A stretch of DNA of 46,762 nt. It comes from an uncultured Bacilli bacterium (GTDB lineage Bacteria; Bacillota_I; Bacilli_A; RF39; UBA660). Numbering within the stretch: position 1 is the first letter of the stretch; each line of letters begins with the position of its first letter. The stretch is taken from contig CALVYK010000008.1 of NCBI GenBank assembly GCA_944372195.1, positions 1 to 46,762 on the forward strand, read 5' to 3'. Shown piece by piece: positions 13,694 to 25,145 of this stretch. The notes below the pieces were generated by a model. That model did no database searches. It was given only the letters and a program-made list of their open reading frames with translations, and was not told the origin of the DNA. The position numbers were made by a program, and so were the translations under genes.

Positions 13694-15607
13694 ATGAAAA
13701 ACAATAAAAACAAAGAGAAAGATGTTGAAAATATCGAGATAGTTGACTTATCAGAAGAACTCTCTAAATCTAAACCTTATTTGGATAAGTTTACAAAAGC
13801 AAAGACTTTTAACAATAATAGACAAGATGCTTATGCAGAGTTGATGGCTTTTTATCAAGGGAACCAACATTTACTTAAGAAATATAAAAACGATACCCCT
13901 TGGGTTGTTAATATGAACACTCCTTATGCCACAATAGCTATAGACAATCGTGTTTCATCTTTGTTAGCTAATGACTATATAGGCGAACTATTGCCTTTAT
14001 CAGCAGATGATGTTGACTCAGTGGAAAGTTTAAGCAAAGTATATGTCAGAGAGTGGAGAAGGATGGATATAGATGAGGTTGTTAGAAATTGTATAAAAAC
14101 AAGTGCTGTTGTGCGGGAATCATATTGTCACATAGTTACGGATAGTAAAGACTACATAGGTAATGGAAATACTAAAACACTAGGTAAAATGGAAGCATAT
14201 TCTATAGAACCTGCTTGTGTCTATATTGATCCAAATGCTAGAAACTTAAAAGATGCTAGATATATGTTTGTTACAGGAAGGATGTCTAAAGAAGAAGCCA
14301 TTGAAAAATATCCTAAGATAAAAGCATTAAAAGAAAGCGGAAATAGTTATACCCCAGAAGATAGAGGAGAAGTTTACTATGATAATGATTATACTACTGA
14401 ACAAGAAGATGTATTCACAGTAATAACCTATTATGGTAAAGAAAAAGGTAAATTAAGAAGAGTAAAGATGGTTAATGGTATCATTGTTGATAACAAACTT
14501 CAAAATAGAAAATTATTTCCTATTGCTCAAATGAGATGGGAAAAAGCCGCTCAAAGTTGCTATGGTTTATCTTTAATGGATAGAGTATTATGTCTACAAA
14601 AAGCAATAACTTCCATAGAAAGTGCTATTACTAATACTGCTATGAGTTATGCTGCTCCTAGTATGATGGTTAGAAAAGGTTGTGGGGTTGATCCTAATGT
14701 AGTTGCTAAAGCAAATGGTGCTCCAGGTGTTGTTTATGCTGTTGATGGAAACTTAGATAATGCTATAAAACCTGTAATTCCACCTAAAATACAGCAAGAA
14801 ATTCTTAATATTAAGGTTGATTTTCAAAATCAAATAGATAAGATAACTGGGAATAGTAATCAATTTCTTGGAGATATTGGTACAGCAGGTAATACATCGG
14901 GAGGAACTACAGTTGCTGTAGAAAGAGCAAAAATAATAGAATTAAGTGTTTTAAATAATATTAGAGAGTTTGTAAAAGATATAACAGATATTATAGTTGA
15001 AAATATTTCTATGATGTATGCAGGAGAAACTTTAACCTACAATGACGGAAAGAAGACAAATGGCGAATATCAATTTAATTCTATAGAAATGCCAGATAAA
15101 GAGTCTTTGAAGAAAGCTAAATATCAATATTATATTGAGCTAGAAAAGAAAACTCCGTATAGTAAAGAAAGACAAAAAGAATTATTATTAGAAATTTATC
15201 AATTAGAAAGACAGTATGACACTGCTGTTAAGACAATAACTATAAGTGATGTCATTAAGAATATGGATTTAGAAAATAAAGATGAAATAATTGAAAGATT
15301 TAATCAATTAAATTATCAAGATGCTTCAACTAAAGCCAATACTGTTAATGAGATATTAACTGTTGGAAATGAGTATGGTATAGATCAAAATCTATTATTA
15401 CAAGCTGTTACAGAAATAATAGGAAACCAAAAAGAAACTCCATCTGTTGATGAAGTTATGAAACAACTAGAAGAATCTTTCCAACAAAAGATGAATCAAA
15501 GTCAACAAAGATTGAGTAATGCTACCTCAATGTTGATGGCTACGCCACAGGCTCAAAATGAGGTTCAACAAATGGCTGGTAATATAGAACAACAAGGTAT
15601 GATTTAA
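13694..15607 (+). CDS. Portal protein
   Basis: 637 aa, the right length for podovirus-type portals. The N-terminal third (AELMAFYQGNQHLLKKY, TPYATIAIDNRVSSLLAN) and the conserved mid-region (YCHIVTDS then EPACVYIDPNARNLKDARY) are typical; the C terminus is a long Gln-rich coil. It forms the dodecameric vertex through which DNA is packaged and ejected. GGAGG lies in front. The gene's 3' end carries half of a terminator hairpin. Confidence 0.9.
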   Translation: MKNNKNKEKDVENIEIVDLSEELSKSKPYLDKFTKAKTFNNNRQDAYAELMAFYQGNQHLLKKYKNDTPWVVNMNTPYATIAIDNRVSSLLANDYIGELLPLSADDVDSVESLSKVYVREWRRMDIDEVVRNCIKTSAVVRESYCHIVTDSKDYIGNGNTKTLGKMEAYSIEPACVYIDPNARNLKDARYMFVTGRMSKEEAIEKYPKIKALKESGNSYTPEDRGEVYYDNDYTTEQEDVFTVITYYGKEKGKLRRVKMVNGIIVDNKLQNRKLFPIAQMRWEKAAQSCYGLSLMDRVLCLQKAITSIESAITNTAMSYAAPSMMVRKGCGVDPNVVAKANGAPGVVYAVDGNLDNAIKPVIPPKIQQEILNIKVDFQNQIDKITGNSNQFLGDIGTAGNTSGGTTVAVERAKIIELSVLNNIREFVKDITDIIVENISMMYAGETLTYNDGKKTNGEYQFNSIEMPDKESLKKAKYQYYIELEKKTPYSKERQKELLLEIYQLERQYDTAVKTITISDVIKNMDLENKDEIIERFNQLNYQDASTKANTVNEILTVGNEYGIDQNLLLQAVTEIIGNQKETPSVDEVMKQLEESFQQKMNQSQQRLSNATSMLMATPQAQNEVQQMAGNIEQQGMI

Positions 15608-15618
15608 TCATACCTTTT
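15594..15618 (+). terminator. Terminator overlapping the portal stop codon
   Basis: 9-bp stem AAGGTATGA / TCATACCTT with the portal stop codon in its TTTAA loop and a short T run. Confidence 0.7.
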
Positions 15619-15622
15619 AGTA

Positions 15623-15651
15623 TTTACAAAATAATATAAATGTGATACAAT
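15623..15651 (+). promoter_or_regulatory. Promoter of scaffold-capsid unit
   Basis: TTTACA (15623-15628), 17-base spacer, TACAAT (15646-15651) with TGTGA in front. An 85-base leader follows with a small ACGG/CCGT hairpin (about 15694-15707), before the scaffold gene. It would allow separate high-level capsid expression. Confidence 0.7.
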
Positions 15652-15742
15652 AAAATTGATGAAATAATATTTTCAGTAAGTCATATTTAGAATACGGACC
15701 ATACCGTTGTAAAATAATTATGTGTAAGAAGGGAAGATAAAT

Positions 15743-16597
15743 ATGCCAAATGAATTAAATAGTGTTGAAGACATTGATGCTATGTTAGATCAAGAATTTA
15801 ATATAAATTCTGATGAAGATGTGACAGATGATGTTGAAGATACTGAAACTAATGAAGAAAATTCTAATGATACATCTAATGGTGATTCAGAGGAAAACGA
15901 TGGTCAACAAGTTACAGAGGACCAAAATAATGAAAATAATACTGATAATAACGACAACAGTGATGGAAGTAAACTTAATTTAGATGATAAGAAGAATTTT
16001 GCTTTTTCACAACTTAGAAAAGAAAACTCTGATCTTAAAAATAGAATAAGTGCTTCTTCTAAGAATGAGGAGTTTCTTAAAGGTTTAGCTGCACAATATG
16101 GTTATGATAGTATTGAGAGTTTCCAAAAAGCTTATGAAGATGCTAGAATAGCTAAAGAAGCTAAAGATAAAGGTTATGATCCTGAATTGTATAGACAATT
16201 ACAAGAAAGTAATCGTAGAATAGCTCAATTAGAGGAACAAAATAGACAAAATATTTTGAGAGAAAGAGCTTCTAACTTCAAATCAGCTGTAGATAGAATT
16301 ATAAATGAATACAAGTTGGGTGAAGATGGAAGAAATGAAATCTTTACTAGGTTGGAAAATACAGGATATTCTATAGATGATATATTAAGAATAGCCAATC
16401 CAGAACCTCTTATTAAAGGTATTATGATGGATAAAATAATTAATTTATCCAAACAAGAACAAATAGAAAAAGTTAAAGACCTAGAAGATAATTTATCTGA
16501 TGAAAAATTTGACAATCAAGCATCAGAAAAGACTTTTAGTCTTGATGACTTGATTAGTAAAGAAATGAAAGAATATAAGGAACAAAATTTCTTATAA
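15743..16597 (+). CDS. Capsid scaffolding protein (putative)
   Basis: 284 aa, located directly before the major capsid gene. Residues 1-75 are extremely acidic and Asn-rich; the remainder is long coiled coil with Lys/Glu/Arg periodicity. This composition and position are typical of scaffold or head-fibre scaffolding proteins that guide procapsid assembly and are later removed. Sequence homology is not recognised beyond this. AAGAAGGGAAG ribosome binding site. Confidence 0.8.
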   Translation: MPNELNSVEDIDAMLDQEFNINSDEDVTDDVEDTETNEENSNDTSNGDSEENDGQQVTEDQNNENNTDNNDNSDGSKLNLDDKKNFAFSQLRKENSDLKNRISASSKNEEFLKGLAAQYGYDSIESFQKAYEDARIAKEAKDKGYDPELYRQLQESNRRIAQLEEQNRQNILRERASNFKSAVDRIINEYKLGEDGRNEIFTRLENTGYSIDDILRIANPEPLIKGIMMDKIINLSKQEQIEKVKDLEDNLSDEKFDNQASEKTFSLDDLISKEMKEYKEQNFL

Positions 16598-16621
16598 TTG
16601 AGGAAAGGATAAGGTGATAAT

Positions 16622-17644
16622 ATGGCTGCTGCAAATACTACTTTAGCTGTATTACAAAAAAATGGCATAAGCCAAAATGAATATTGGTCTAAGAGAATCT
16701 TAGAAATGATTAAATTAGAAAAATCAAACTTTGTTTTCACAGACCTTGGTATGGAATATAAAATTCCTTTACATGAAGGAACAAAAAGTTTCTCAGTTCG
16801 TAGATATAATCATATTCCATATGATGATACTGGAAAACATAAATTAACAGAAGGAGAAGCTCCAACTGCTTTAAAACCAGAAGCACAAAAGGTTACAGGT
16901 GTTGTTAATCAATATGGTGTAGTTATGGAAGAAACAGATGTTGCTGCTGATGTTCACTTTGATAATATTAAAACTATTTATCAACCTGAATTAGCTAGAC
17001 ATGCTGCCGAAGTTCGTGAAAGAAATATTATTGATAGCTTTACAGATGCTTCTGAATACTATGTAGGAGCAGGAAATGATGCTGTTGATGATATTGCTGC
17101 TGATGATGTTGTTACATTTAAAGATTTCAGAGTTGTTGCATTATCTATGACAAATTACAACAGACAAGGTCATAAGAAATTTGGTGGAGCATTTGTTGGT
17201 GTTATGCACCCAAATGTAATGCAAGATTTAATTGATGATCCTGTATTAGTTGATAGATTGTTATTACCAGGTAATGAAAATGGACCTATCAAAGCAGGAA
17301 CTATGTATAATTATAAAGCATATGGAATGTATTTTAGAGAAAGTCTAATTTGTCCTGTTAAAGCTAATACTAGCACTGTTAATGTTTATACATCATTTGT
17401 GTTAGGTAAGGATCCATACATGGTATTAAGTCTTGGTTCAAGCAATGTCAAGTTCTTTGATACAGGATTTACTGCTGATAAAGCAGATCCACTAGCACAA
17501 AAAGCTACATTTGGTTACAAAATGTGGACTGGTGCTAAAATAACTGATCCAATGACTATTACAAAGATCTATTCTGCATCAGGATATGATGTAGTAGCAG
17601 ATTTTGAAACTGATGACATTGGTAGAGCTGCTGCACAAGAATAA
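16622..17644 (+). CDS. Major capsid protein, N4 gp56-like
   Basis: 340 aa. The pattern of residues 1-130 (LQKNGISQNEYWSKRILEM, FSVRRYNHIP, LTEGEAPTALKPEAQKVTG, VNQYGVVMEETDVA) matches the N4 gp56 family of HK97-fold capsid proteins; the late segments GVMHPNVMQDL and the C-terminal beta-rich region agree. Strong AAGGTGAT site, GC- and codon-optimised look (many GCT/GGA codons), as expected for the most abundant virion protein. Confidence 0.88.
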   Translation: MAAANTTLAVLQKNGISQNEYWSKRILEMIKLEKSNFVFTDLGMEYKIPLHEGTKSFSVRRYNHIPYDDTGKHKLTEGEAPTALKPEAQKVTGVVNQYGVVMEETDVAADVHFDNIKTIYQPELARHAAEVRERNIIDSFTDASEYYVGAGNDAVDDIAADDVVTFKDFRVVALSMTNYNRQGHKKFGGAFVGVMHPNVMQDLIDDPVLVDRLLLPGNENGPIKAGTMYNYKAYGMYFRESLICPVKANTSTVNVYTSFVLGKDPYMVLSLGSSNVKFFDTGFTADKADPLAQKATFGYKMWTGAKITDPMTITKIYSASGYDVVADFETDDIGRAAAQE

Positions 17645-17666
17645 CATTGAAAGGTGGAGATAAAAT

Positions 17667-18107
17667 ATGGATAATGTATCAGATAAAGAGTTAGAAAATA
17701 TTTTAGGTCTAGAAAATGTTCAAGATAAAAAAGTTGAAGAAGGTTTAAAAAAAGTTGACGATGCTATGCAAAATGCTGCTGCTACTGCTGCTTTAAAAGC
17801 TGCTATAAATGCTAATAATGAAATAGCAATTAGAGAAGCATCTAAAGCCTATGTAACAGAAAAGAAAAAGCATATGCTTAATCGTTGTAAAAAGGAAGAA
17901 CCCGTTGACTTTGTAGGGCAAAAGATATTTGCTAATTATTTTGGAACTGTATATACATTCCTATATAATACTATTCCTGTGACTGTTAGATTTGATGGAA
18001 GTAAACAACAATTTCCAAAATTCATATATGATAGAATTATGGAAAAGATTAATGAAGTTTCTGAAAGCAATACTAATAAAATAGAGATAGAAGATAGGAC
18101 TAAATAA
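17667..18107 (+). CDS. Hypothetical head protein (146 aa)
   Basis: Lies between the capsid and the head-tail adaptor genes. The N-terminal half is Ala-rich and helical (AAATAALKAAINANNE), the C-terminal half beta-rich (YTFLYNTIPVTVRFDG). Position suggests a minor capsid or head-completion protein; no named family recognised. AAAGGTGG ribosome binding site. Confidence 0.72.
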   Translation: MDNVSDKELENILGLENVQDKKVEEGLKKVDDAMQNAAATAALKAAINANNEIAIREASKAYVTEKKKHMLNRCKKEEPVDFVGQKIFANYFGTVYTFLYNTIPVTVRFDGSKQQFPKFIYDRIMEKINEVSESNTNKIEIEDRTK

Positions 18108-18138
18108 AGTTTATAGTCATTTACTATAAACTTTTTTT
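18106..18138 (+). terminator. Rho-independent terminator
   Basis: 11-bp stem AAGTTTATAGT / ACTATAAACTT, five-base loop, seven T. The next promoter's -35 lies in its loop and right arm. Confidence 0.85.
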
Positions 18139-18148
18139 ATGTTATAAT
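18120..18148 (+). promoter_or_regulatory. Promoter of adaptor-nozzle-fibre unit
   Basis: TTTACT (18120-18125), 17-base spacer, TATAAT (18143-18148) with TGT in front. The -35 is inside the preceding terminator. Confidence 0.65.
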
Positions 18149-18168
18149 TATAATAAGAAGGTGATTTT

Positions 18169-18627
18169 ATGACATTAAGAGTAATTACTGATAATTCTTC
18201 TATATTTACAGATGAAACTTTTACTGATGAGGATCTTATAAGTTTAGCTAATAAAGCTATATCGAGAATAAACACACATTGTTCTACATTGTTTCCTTTT
18301 TTTACCAGTATATCAGAAGTATATAATGCTTTTCCAGATAACTGGCAATTTGATTTATTAGGTACTTATATATCATATGGGATTAAAATGAATGATAGCT
18401 CTTTATCAGAAGCGGATAGATATTTGGATGAATTCTATAAAGCTCTGAATAACTTTAAAGATATTTTAGGAACTTTGGTTAATAACTATGATAATGGAGA
18501 TACAAGTAATGGTATTTCGTCAGAATTTATAAATCAAACAGGATTTGGTGGAGTTTATGGTATAGATACTAGCGGTGCTATTAATGTTGGTTTCTTTGGA
18601 AACAATGGTAATGGTGGTTGTTATTAA
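18169..18627 (+). CDS. Head-tail adaptor (connector) protein
   Basis: A 152-residue helical protein of the gp6-like connector type: TDEDLISLANKAISRINTHC, a Pro-containing turn, then DNWQFDLLGTYISYGIK and a helix ADRYLDEFYKALNNFKDIL. It probably stacks below the portal. The Gly/Asn-rich C-terminal tail is unusual and likely flexible. Encoded before the nozzle protein as in other podophages. Confidence 0.72.
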   Translation: MTLRVITDNSSIFTDETFTDEDLISLANKAISRINTHCSTLFPFFTSISEVYNAFPDNWQFDLLGTYISYGIKMNDSSLSEADRYLDEFYKALNNFKDILGTLVNNYDNGDTSNGISSEFINQTGFGGVYGIDTSGAINVGFFGNNGNGGCY

Positions 18628-18645
18628 TAAAGGAGAGGTGTGATT

Positions 18646-21600
18646 ATGGGAAGATATCAGACACAAAGAGGAGATCCTGAAACAAAGTTATTTTATATAG
18701 TTGACCAATTAATTGGTGGTGTAAACACAGATTTCAGTGATGACACAAGCCCAGATAATGAATTTAGATCCATTGTCAATTTTACTATGGATAAAAGAGG
18801 ATCATTATATAAAAGAATGGGATTTGGTAAATTAGATGCTTTATCTCAAATTTTTAATATGTTTGAAAGGTTACCAGAAGTTAGAAGTAAAACTCCTGAG
18901 AATCCTGATGTTGATTTAACTAATGATAACATAGTTTACATGAAATTGCTAGTTAATGATAATTTAGTATTTAGAAATTTATCAGCTTTTGCAGGTGATA
19001 AAGCATATAGACAATACCAAAAAGTTTATGGATTCCAAAATAACTCTTGGTCACTTTTAATGATAACTTCAAATAGCACTACAGGAAAATCTACTGCTTG
19101 GTTATTTGATTGCACACTTCCAGAATTGAATTATAATGAACAAGGTGAAGAATTAGATGAAGAAACTATCATAGTCTCTAGCCAAGTTTATGATTTACCA
19201 GTTTTCTTTAATTGGAATAACACTCTAACCAATATAGAAACATTAGAATTTTTTGATAAGATTTATTTCACTACTAATAATAAAGGATTAGTGTGTTTTG
19301 ATAGAAGTAAAAAAGAATTTAGTTACAGTGGTAAAGGTATAGAAGGTGTGGAAAACGGTGCATATAAACCAAATGCAATGGAAATTAGAAAAGTAGGTTT
19401 TAATGTTTTAGGTGACGATCCACTATATTGGATAGATTATCAAGGATTAAATACAAATAGTGTACAGGGTATATATTTAACAACAAAGGATAATATACCT
19501 ATAAATGTTTTCCCAAGTGGCGGTGTTTTTAGAATTAATGTGCTTTATACAGGTAATAGTGGTGATTTTGAAATCACTTTTAAAGAGGGAGAGCAATCTT
19601 TAACTGCTACAGTTAATTTAGTCTCTGATATAAATAAAACAGGATTGAAAGTTTATGATGTTTCTATGCAAACTGTACCTACTACAGAAGTTGAAATAAA
19701 AGTAAGTATGAAAAATGTTACTTTAGATCCTTATTATGATTATTATCAAGTAGACCAAATTGATCAAGAGTCAAAAGCAATAGTTCCTTTAAATGTTGGT
19801 GAATGTGGCATATGTGAGATGTATAATAGAGCCGTATACTATAAAGATGATACATTATGGTTTAGTGAAATTAATAATTTTAGCTATGTTCCTAACTATA
19901 ATTATGTTTCGCTTCCAATAGAACCTACAGACAAAATAACAAAAGTAGTGTTTTTTAGAAATGTTTATATAATATTTACAAAACAAAGAATATATAAGAT
20001 GGTTAATTCTTTTGGTTCTAGTAATTTTGAAGTATTACCAGTTAATTTAAGTGTTGGTTGTCATGCTCCTAATACAATAGCTCAAATTGAAAATGAATTA
20101 TATTTTGCTTCTAGAAGGGGTTTATATGCTTTAAAATCTAGTGATTTTGTAGATGGAATTGAAAACCTTAAAGAACTTGATACAAAAGTAAAATCTCTTA
20201 CAGCTGATATAACAATGTATGTTGGTGAAATACAGCCAAGTGCCGTTAGATATAATGGTATAAGTGAAGATGCTCATGCTATAAGATATAAAGATAAATA
20301 TATGTTATTTTTCAATAATTATCTTGATGAAGATGGTAATTATGCTCCTGTTTCAGATATAGATGTTTTAGTATATCAATATGAGTTAAAAGCTTTTAGT
20401 GAAATAAGATTTCCTATAAAACCTACATTCTTGTTTATGGTAGACAATCATATATTAGCATATGGAACAGTGCCAGAAAAGGAAGAATATACAGAAGAAG
20501 AAGTGTTGTTTAATTTCGATTTTGAAAATACTAATATAGTTAATGGTAAAATTGCAGATAGCTCTGAAAATAGACTTGATGCTACAGTTCAAGGAAATTT
20601 AGTATCGGCTCCTGGTAAAGGAGTTGTTACTAATGGAGATGGTAGTTATGTTAAAATTCCTGATATATCTAGTAAGTTATCTGACGGATTTAATGTTAGT
20701 TTTTCAGGAGATTTGAATAATGTTAATAGTGCTACTTTATTTCAATTAAAACAAAGTGTTCCAACAGGTTCTTCAACTCCTCAATCATTTAGTATTTATA
20801 CTAATTGGGCTAATGGTTATAGAGGCGAATTAATTTGTAATACTATTCCTAATGAAAATACTTTACAAACAACTGTAAATTATACATTTAGATACCATAG
20901 AAATAGTACGAGTGTTAATGCCAGTAGAAGTGGTAAGTTTTCTCTTGTTGATGCAGATGGAAAGAATTTAATAAATTTAACATCCTTTAATTTTAATTTT
21001 GGTTCAGCTTTATATCAAGATATTACCAGTGGTTCATTTGTAATAGCTCATGATAATTTAGGAAATTATAGTAAAACTTGGAAGTTTACAGTATCTAGTG
21101 AATACCCCACATATTCTACAGGATGGGATAATGGTCCTAATACTTCCGATGATGTTGTTGAGTATGGTGGATCATCTAAGCCTTATTCTGCTTTTGGAAT
21201 AAGATTTCAATGTAGAACAGAAGTTTTTAATGGTGGATGTACAGTGTATGTAAAACCCGCTTTTGTTATAGTTAGTGGTGCTTCTGTTAATATAGGTTCT
21301 AGGACAATGTATATATGGATAGATGGTAACCAAAAAGAAACAACTATACCTGCTGCTAGTGGAAGTGGTTATAAAGAATTTTGGGGTTCAGAAGTTAGTC
21401 AAACTTTATATTATAATGGAAATAAAACAATTCCTATTGATGGTAGGTTTAATATGAAAGCTAAGATAGGCGGAACTTATATCGCTGATATAAATGTTGA
21501 TGCTTTTAATTTTGTGCTTCCAAAAAGTCAAAGTTATTCAATAACTAATTGGAATGCCTTTAGTCTACTCGCTAATTATCAAGCAACTCTTAATAAAATA

Positions 21601-23052
21601 TATAAAGCAAGTTATAGGGAAATAAGTGCAACTGTTTTAAACAATAATAATATTAAAATAATATGTAATAGTGAGTATGGAGATAATACTATTGAAATTA
21701 GTAATAGTAAATTATCATTTGATAATTGTTCTAATATTTTATTAAAATTCATTAAAAATAGTGGAGATTATACTTTAGAAGTTTATTTAGATAACCAAAT
21801 ATTTGGAAGAGATAGTTTACCTTTAAATGCCATAATTGATAGCACTAGAAATAATAATTTTATATTAAAAAACACACAGGGTATTTTAAATAATTTTTCT
21901 TTATACATTTCTGACACAAATAAAATAATTGATTATAAATTCAATGAAGGTAAGGGTTTAGATATTAAAGATTATTCAGGAAATAACAATAATGGAAATT
22001 TAGAGGGAAATATTGTTTGGATAACAGAAAAAGGTTTGTTATTCGATGGTAACACAGGATATTTAATATTACCTGTTTTGGATAGTAATTATCGCTTTTC
22101 TAATGGCTTTACTTTAGAATTTGAGTCAAAGTTTGATGATATATTATCGGCTTGTAGAGTTATAGATTTAGCTACAGGTTTTGGTATAACAAATAATGAT
22201 AGTAGATGTAGTATAAATGTTAATGCTTTAGTTTCAAGTAACACAATAAATTTTGAGACTAGTAGTAATGTCAATAAGTCATACAAATTATCAAGTACAG
22301 AGATAAATTTAAAAGAAAGACACAAGTGGAAATTTTCTGTATATGACAATACTAAAAATTATGATGTAAATTTGTATTGTGATGATCAACTAGTTATTGG
22401 GACTCAATTTAATTATGGTGGTATAACAAATATAATAAGAAGGTCAAACTATATAGGTAAATCAAATAAAGACGGTGACAAACTATTTAAAGGTATGTTA
22501 TACAATTTATCCTTAAAAATAAATGCTAGTGCCTCTCCAGTTCCTATATATGTTTGTGCCATGTATGAATATGATACGACATATGATGATTTTGGAAGAC
22601 CTATGGAAGTAGAATTAGAAACAAAAGGTTTAAATTTACAATACCCTATGCACATAAAAAAACTAAAAAATATATTTGTAAAAGGAATAGGTGGATATTC
22701 TTATAGTAGTTTCTTCTTTGAATTATATTGTGATGGTCACTTAGTTAATGATCCAAGAGTTTATACAAGTTATGTTGATGAAGTAACTCGACAAATTGTT
22801 TATGACTATACAACTAAGAAAGATTTGGAATTTACAGGTCAAAATTTAGAATTTAGTGAAAGAGTGGCTTTGTTAGGAACAATGAGATTAGATAATACAA
22901 GATTGGGAGAAGGGACATACGAGACAAAGAAACTTATTATCCCTGCAAAAGGTAAGAATTTCAGTGTTAAAATATATGGAGAAAGTGATGATTTTCTAAG
23001 TATAGAAAGTTTGGGATTCACTTGTAAACTTGGAAAAGTTAAGGAAGGATAA
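18646..23052 (+). CDS. Giant tail nozzle/stabilisation protein with lectin-like insert
   Basis: 1468 aa. ATG 18646 with GGAGAGG in front is preferred over a GTG two codons earlier. The N-terminal 600 residues resemble T7 gp12/P22 gp10-type nozzle propellers ([27 protein letters not shown], then [22 protein letters not shown] and [13 protein letters not shown]). Residues about 620-1300 form an insert with at least two LamG/concanavalin A-like domains ([37 protein letters not shown] with [10 protein letters not shown]). The propeller-type core resumes at about 1300-1468. Typical nozzle proteins are about 500-800 aa, so the insert doubles the size and probably binds host glycans. Confidence 0.8.
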   Translation: MGRYQTQRGDPETKLFYIVDQLIGGVNTDFSDDTSPDNEFRSIVNFTMDKRGSLYKRMGFGKLDALSQIFNMFERLPEVRSKTPENPDVDLTNDNIVYMKLLVNDNLVFRNLSAFAGDKAYRQYQKVYGFQNNSWSLLMITSNSTTGKSTAWLFDCTLPELNYNEQGEELDEETIIVSSQVYDLPVFFNWNNTLTNIETLEFFDKIYFTTNNKGLVCFDRSKKEFSYSGKGIEGVENGAYKPNAMEIRKVGFNVLGDDPLYWIDYQGLNTNSVQGIYLTTKDNIPINVFPSGGVFRINVLYTGNSGDFEITFKEGEQSLTATVNLVSDINKTGLKVYDVSMQTVPTTEVEIKVSMKNVTLDPYYDYYQVDQIDQESKAIVPLNVGECGICEMYNRAVYYKDDTLWFSEINNFSYVPNYNYVSLPIEPTDKITKVVFFRNVYIIFTKQRIYKMVNSFGSSNFEVLPVNLSVGCHAPNTIAQIENELYFASRRGLYALKSSDFVDGIENLKELDTKVKSLTADITMYVGEIQPSAVRYNGISEDAHAIRYKDKYMLFFNNYLDEDGNYAPVSDIDVLVYQYELKAFSEIRFPIKPTFLFMVDNHILAYGTVPEKEEYTEEEVLFNFDFENTNIVNGKIADSSENRLDATVQGNLVSAPGKGVVTNGDGSYVKIPDISSKLSDGFNVSFSGDLNNVNSATLFQLKQSVPTGSSTPQSFSIYTNWANGYRGELICNTIPNENTLQTTVNYTFRYHRNSTSVNASRSGKFSLVDADGKNLINLTSFNFNFGSALYQDITSGSFVIAHDNLGNYSKTWKFTVSSEYPTYSTGWDNGPNTSDDVVEYGGSSKPYSAFGIRFQCRTEVFNGGCTVYVKPAFVIVSGASVNIGSRTMYIWIDGNQKETTIPAASGSGYKEFWGSEVSQTLYYNGNKTIPIDGRFNMKAKIGGTYIADINVDAFNFVLPKSQSYSITNWNAFSLLANYQATLNKIYKASYREISATVLNNNNIKIICNSEYGDNTIEISNSKLSFDNCSNILLKFIKNSGDYTLEVYLDNQIFGRDSLPLNAIIDSTRNNNFILKNTQGILNNFSLYISDTNKIIDYKFNEGKGLDIKDYSGNNNNGNLEGNIVWITEKGLLFDGNTGYLILPVLDSNYRFSNGFTLEFESKFDDILSACRVIDLATGFGITNNDSRCSINVNALVSSNTINFETSSNVNKSYKLSSTEINLKERHKWKFSVYDNTKNYDVNLYCDDQLVIGTQFNYGGITNIIRRSNYIGKSNKDGDKLFKGMLYNLSLKINASASPVPIYVCAMYEYDTTYDDFGRPMEVELETKGLNLQYPMHIKKLKNIFVKGIGGYSYSSFFFELYCDGHLVNDPRVYTSYVDEVTRQIVYDYTTKKDLEFTGQNLEFSERVALLGTMRLDNTRLGEGTYETKKLIIPAKGKNFSVKIYGESDDFLSIESLGFTCKLGKVKEG

Positions 23053-23057
23053 TTAAT

Positions 23058-24215
23058 ATGGAAGAAGATAAATTAATTGAAAGAATAACTGATGAAGTTT
23101 TAGATGGCACATATGTTGATGGTGAAAAAGTATTCCATACTGACATGAACAAGATTATTGATGTTCTAAAAGAGGGAGTAAATGCTAACTTTAATGATAT
23201 TCAAAAACTTGAAAATAAAGTTATTGACGGTGAGTTTAACGGTGCAACATTTATTCCTAGTGTCAGCACAGATGGTGATATATCTTGGTCAAACGATAAG
23301 AATTTACCTAATCCCGAAACTAGAAATATAAGAGGACCACAAGGACCAGAGGGACCTAAAGGAGAACAAGGGGATCAAGGTATACAAGGACCTCAAGGTG
23401 TTCAAGGTGTTCAAGGTGAAAAGGGTGAACAAGGAGAACAAGGACCTCAAGGTATTCAAGGTGAACAAGGACCTCAAGGTATACAAGGTCCTAGAGGTGA
23501 ACAAGGGCCTACAGGTAAAACAGGACCTCAAGGAGAAACAGGACCTCAAGGACCTAAAGGTGATCCTTTTGTTTATTCAGATTTTACAGAAGAACAACTA
23601 AAAGCATTAACAGGACCACAAGGACCTCAAGGACCTAAAGGAGATACAGGACCTCAAGGTCCTCAAGGACCTCAAGGAGAAGTTTATCAGCAAACTGTTA
23701 TTTCAGAAGATGAGCCAACACAAGAAAATGTTGATATTTGGGTAGATTTAAACGAAGGTTCAGTTTTTGATGCTGATTCAATAATATTTAATGATGCACA
23801 AACACTTCAACAAAAATATGAAAATGGTGAGTTAAAAGGAGAACGGGGTGAAACAGGTCCTCAAGGACCAGAAGGACCTAAGGGAGAACAAGGTGACCAA
23901 GGTATACAAGGACCTAAGGGAGATACTGGAGAAATCGGACCTCAAGGACCTCAAGGTATTCAAGGTGAAAAGGGGGATACTGGACCACAAGGACCACAAG
24001 GTGAAACAGGACCTAAAGGAGATACTGGGGAACAAGGACCTAAAGGAGATACTGGACCTCAAGGTGAGCAAGGTCCACAAGGTGAAATTGGTCCAAAAGG
24101 GAAAGATGGCAAGACTCCAATAAAAGGACAAGACTATTATACAGAGCAAGACAAACAAGAAATTATTAATGATGTTTTGGCTAGTTTACCTAATGGAGAC
24201 GAGGTGAGTTATTAA
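23058..24215 (+). CDS. Collagen-like tail fibre protein
   Basis: 385 aa: an N-terminal head (residues 1-85), a first collagen-like Gly-X-Y run (about 90-170), a small globular break, a second short run (about 180-212), an insertion ([22 protein letters not shown]), and a third run (about 262-355). Triplets are mainly [12 protein letters not shown]. The trimeric collagen fold is the usual inference for phage fibres. It ends with an A-sharing TAATG overlap on the downstream leucine-rich-repeat gene, suggesting stoichiometric assembly. Confidence 0.88.
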   Translation: MEEDKLIERITDEVLDGTYVDGEKVFHTDMNKIIDVLKEGVNANFNDIQKLENKVIDGEFNGATFIPSVSTDGDISWSNDKNLPNPETRNIRGPQGPEGPKGEQGDQGIQGPQGVQGVQGEKGEQGEQGPQGIQGEQGPQGIQGPRGEQGPTGKTGPQGETGPQGPKGDPFVYSDFTEEQLKALTGPQGPQGPKGDTGPQGPQGPQGEVYQQTVISEDEPTQENVDIWVDLNEGSVFDADSIIFNDAQTLQQKYENGELKGERGETGPQGPEGPKGEQGDQGIQGPKGDTGEIGPQGPQGIQGEKGDTGPQGPQGETGPKGDTGEQGPKGDTGPQGEQGPQGEIGPKGKDGKTPIKGQDYYTEQDKQEIINDVLASLPNGDEVSY

Positions 24216-25144
24216 TGATAGTTACTACTGATGATACAAATTACAAAAATATAGCAAATGCTATAAGATCTAAAACTGGAAAAACAGATAAAATTTTACC
24301 TAGTTCTATGCCAAGTGAAATCGAGAATATACAAAGTGGTGGAAGTGATGTAGAAATTACAGATTGTTATTATTTGTTTTATAAAAATAGTAGATTAGAT
24401 TCTTTAGAAGAAATATTGGGTATGTGCAAAAATGTTACAACAACAGAATCAATGTTTCAAGAATGTACACAATTAACAACTTTAGATTTATCTAATTTTG
24501 ACAATTCTAAAAATACAAATATGATTAGTATGTTTCAAGCATGTTCTAAGTTAAACACATTAAATTTATCTAATTTTGATACTTCAAGAGTAACAACTTT
24601 TAGAAGTTTGTTTGGTGGTTGTGGTGAAATGACAAATTATGATTTATCTTCTTTTGATACTAGTAATGTTGAAAGTTTGCAAACTATGTTCCATCTTAAT
24701 CAATCATTAAAAAATATTGATTTATCTAATTTTGACACTTCAAAAGTAACAACTTTTTATCAAATGTTTTACGGAAATAATGAAATTACAAGTATTAATG
24801 TTTCAAGTTTTGATACAAGTAAAGCAACAAATTTGTCGTATATGTTTTACAATTGTTCAATTTTAGAAAAATTAGATATATCCAACTTTGTAACTTCAGA
24901 TTTGCTTATTACAAACTCTAACATGTTTCAATATTGCACAAATTTAAAAACATTAATAATTAATAATCCTAATTTATTTAAGATAACTAATGTAAATGCA
25001 TTTAGCAATTCATTAATAGCATCAGGTACAGGCTATGTATATGTCCCAGATAATATGGTAGAAACATACAAATCTGCCACTAACTGGAGTACATACGCAA
25101 GTCAAATAAAACCAATAAGTGAACTGCCAGCAGAGGAGGAATAA
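24215..25144 (+). CDS. BspA-type leucine-rich-repeat fibre-tip protein
   Basis: 309 aa. The N terminus (YKNIANAIRSKTGKTDKILP) is a leader seen on many Firmicutes phage tail-fibre proteins. Residues 80-260 hold diverged DUF285/BspA-like repeats of about 24-26 residues (TTLDLSNFDNSK, LNTLNLSNFDTS, MFYNCS). The C-terminal 40 residues (YVPDNMVETYKSATNWSTYASQIKPI) are a capping segment known from bacterial BspA-like adhesins. Probably the receptor-binding partner of the collagen fibre gene it overlaps. Confidence 0.85.
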   Translation: MIVTTDDTNYKNIANAIRSKTGKTDKILPSSMPSEIENIQSGGSDVEITDCYYLFYKNSRLDSLEEILGMCKNVTTTESMFQECTQLTTLDLSNFDNSKNTNMISMFQACSKLNTLNLSNFDTSRVTTFRSLFGGCGEMTNYDLSSFDTSNVESLQTMFHLNQSLKNIDLSNFDTSKVTTFYQMFYGNNEITSINVSSFDTSKATNLSYMFYNCSILEKLDISNFVTSDLLITNSNMFQYCTNLKTLIINNPNLFKITNVNAFSNSLIASGTGYVYVPDNMVETYKSATNWSTYASQIKPISELPAEEE

Positions 25145-25145
25145 A

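Noticed and set aside
23304..24158. Alternative frames on both strands inside the collagen-like gene
   Set aside because: They are low-complexity shadows of Gly-X-Y codon repeats with no independent start signals.
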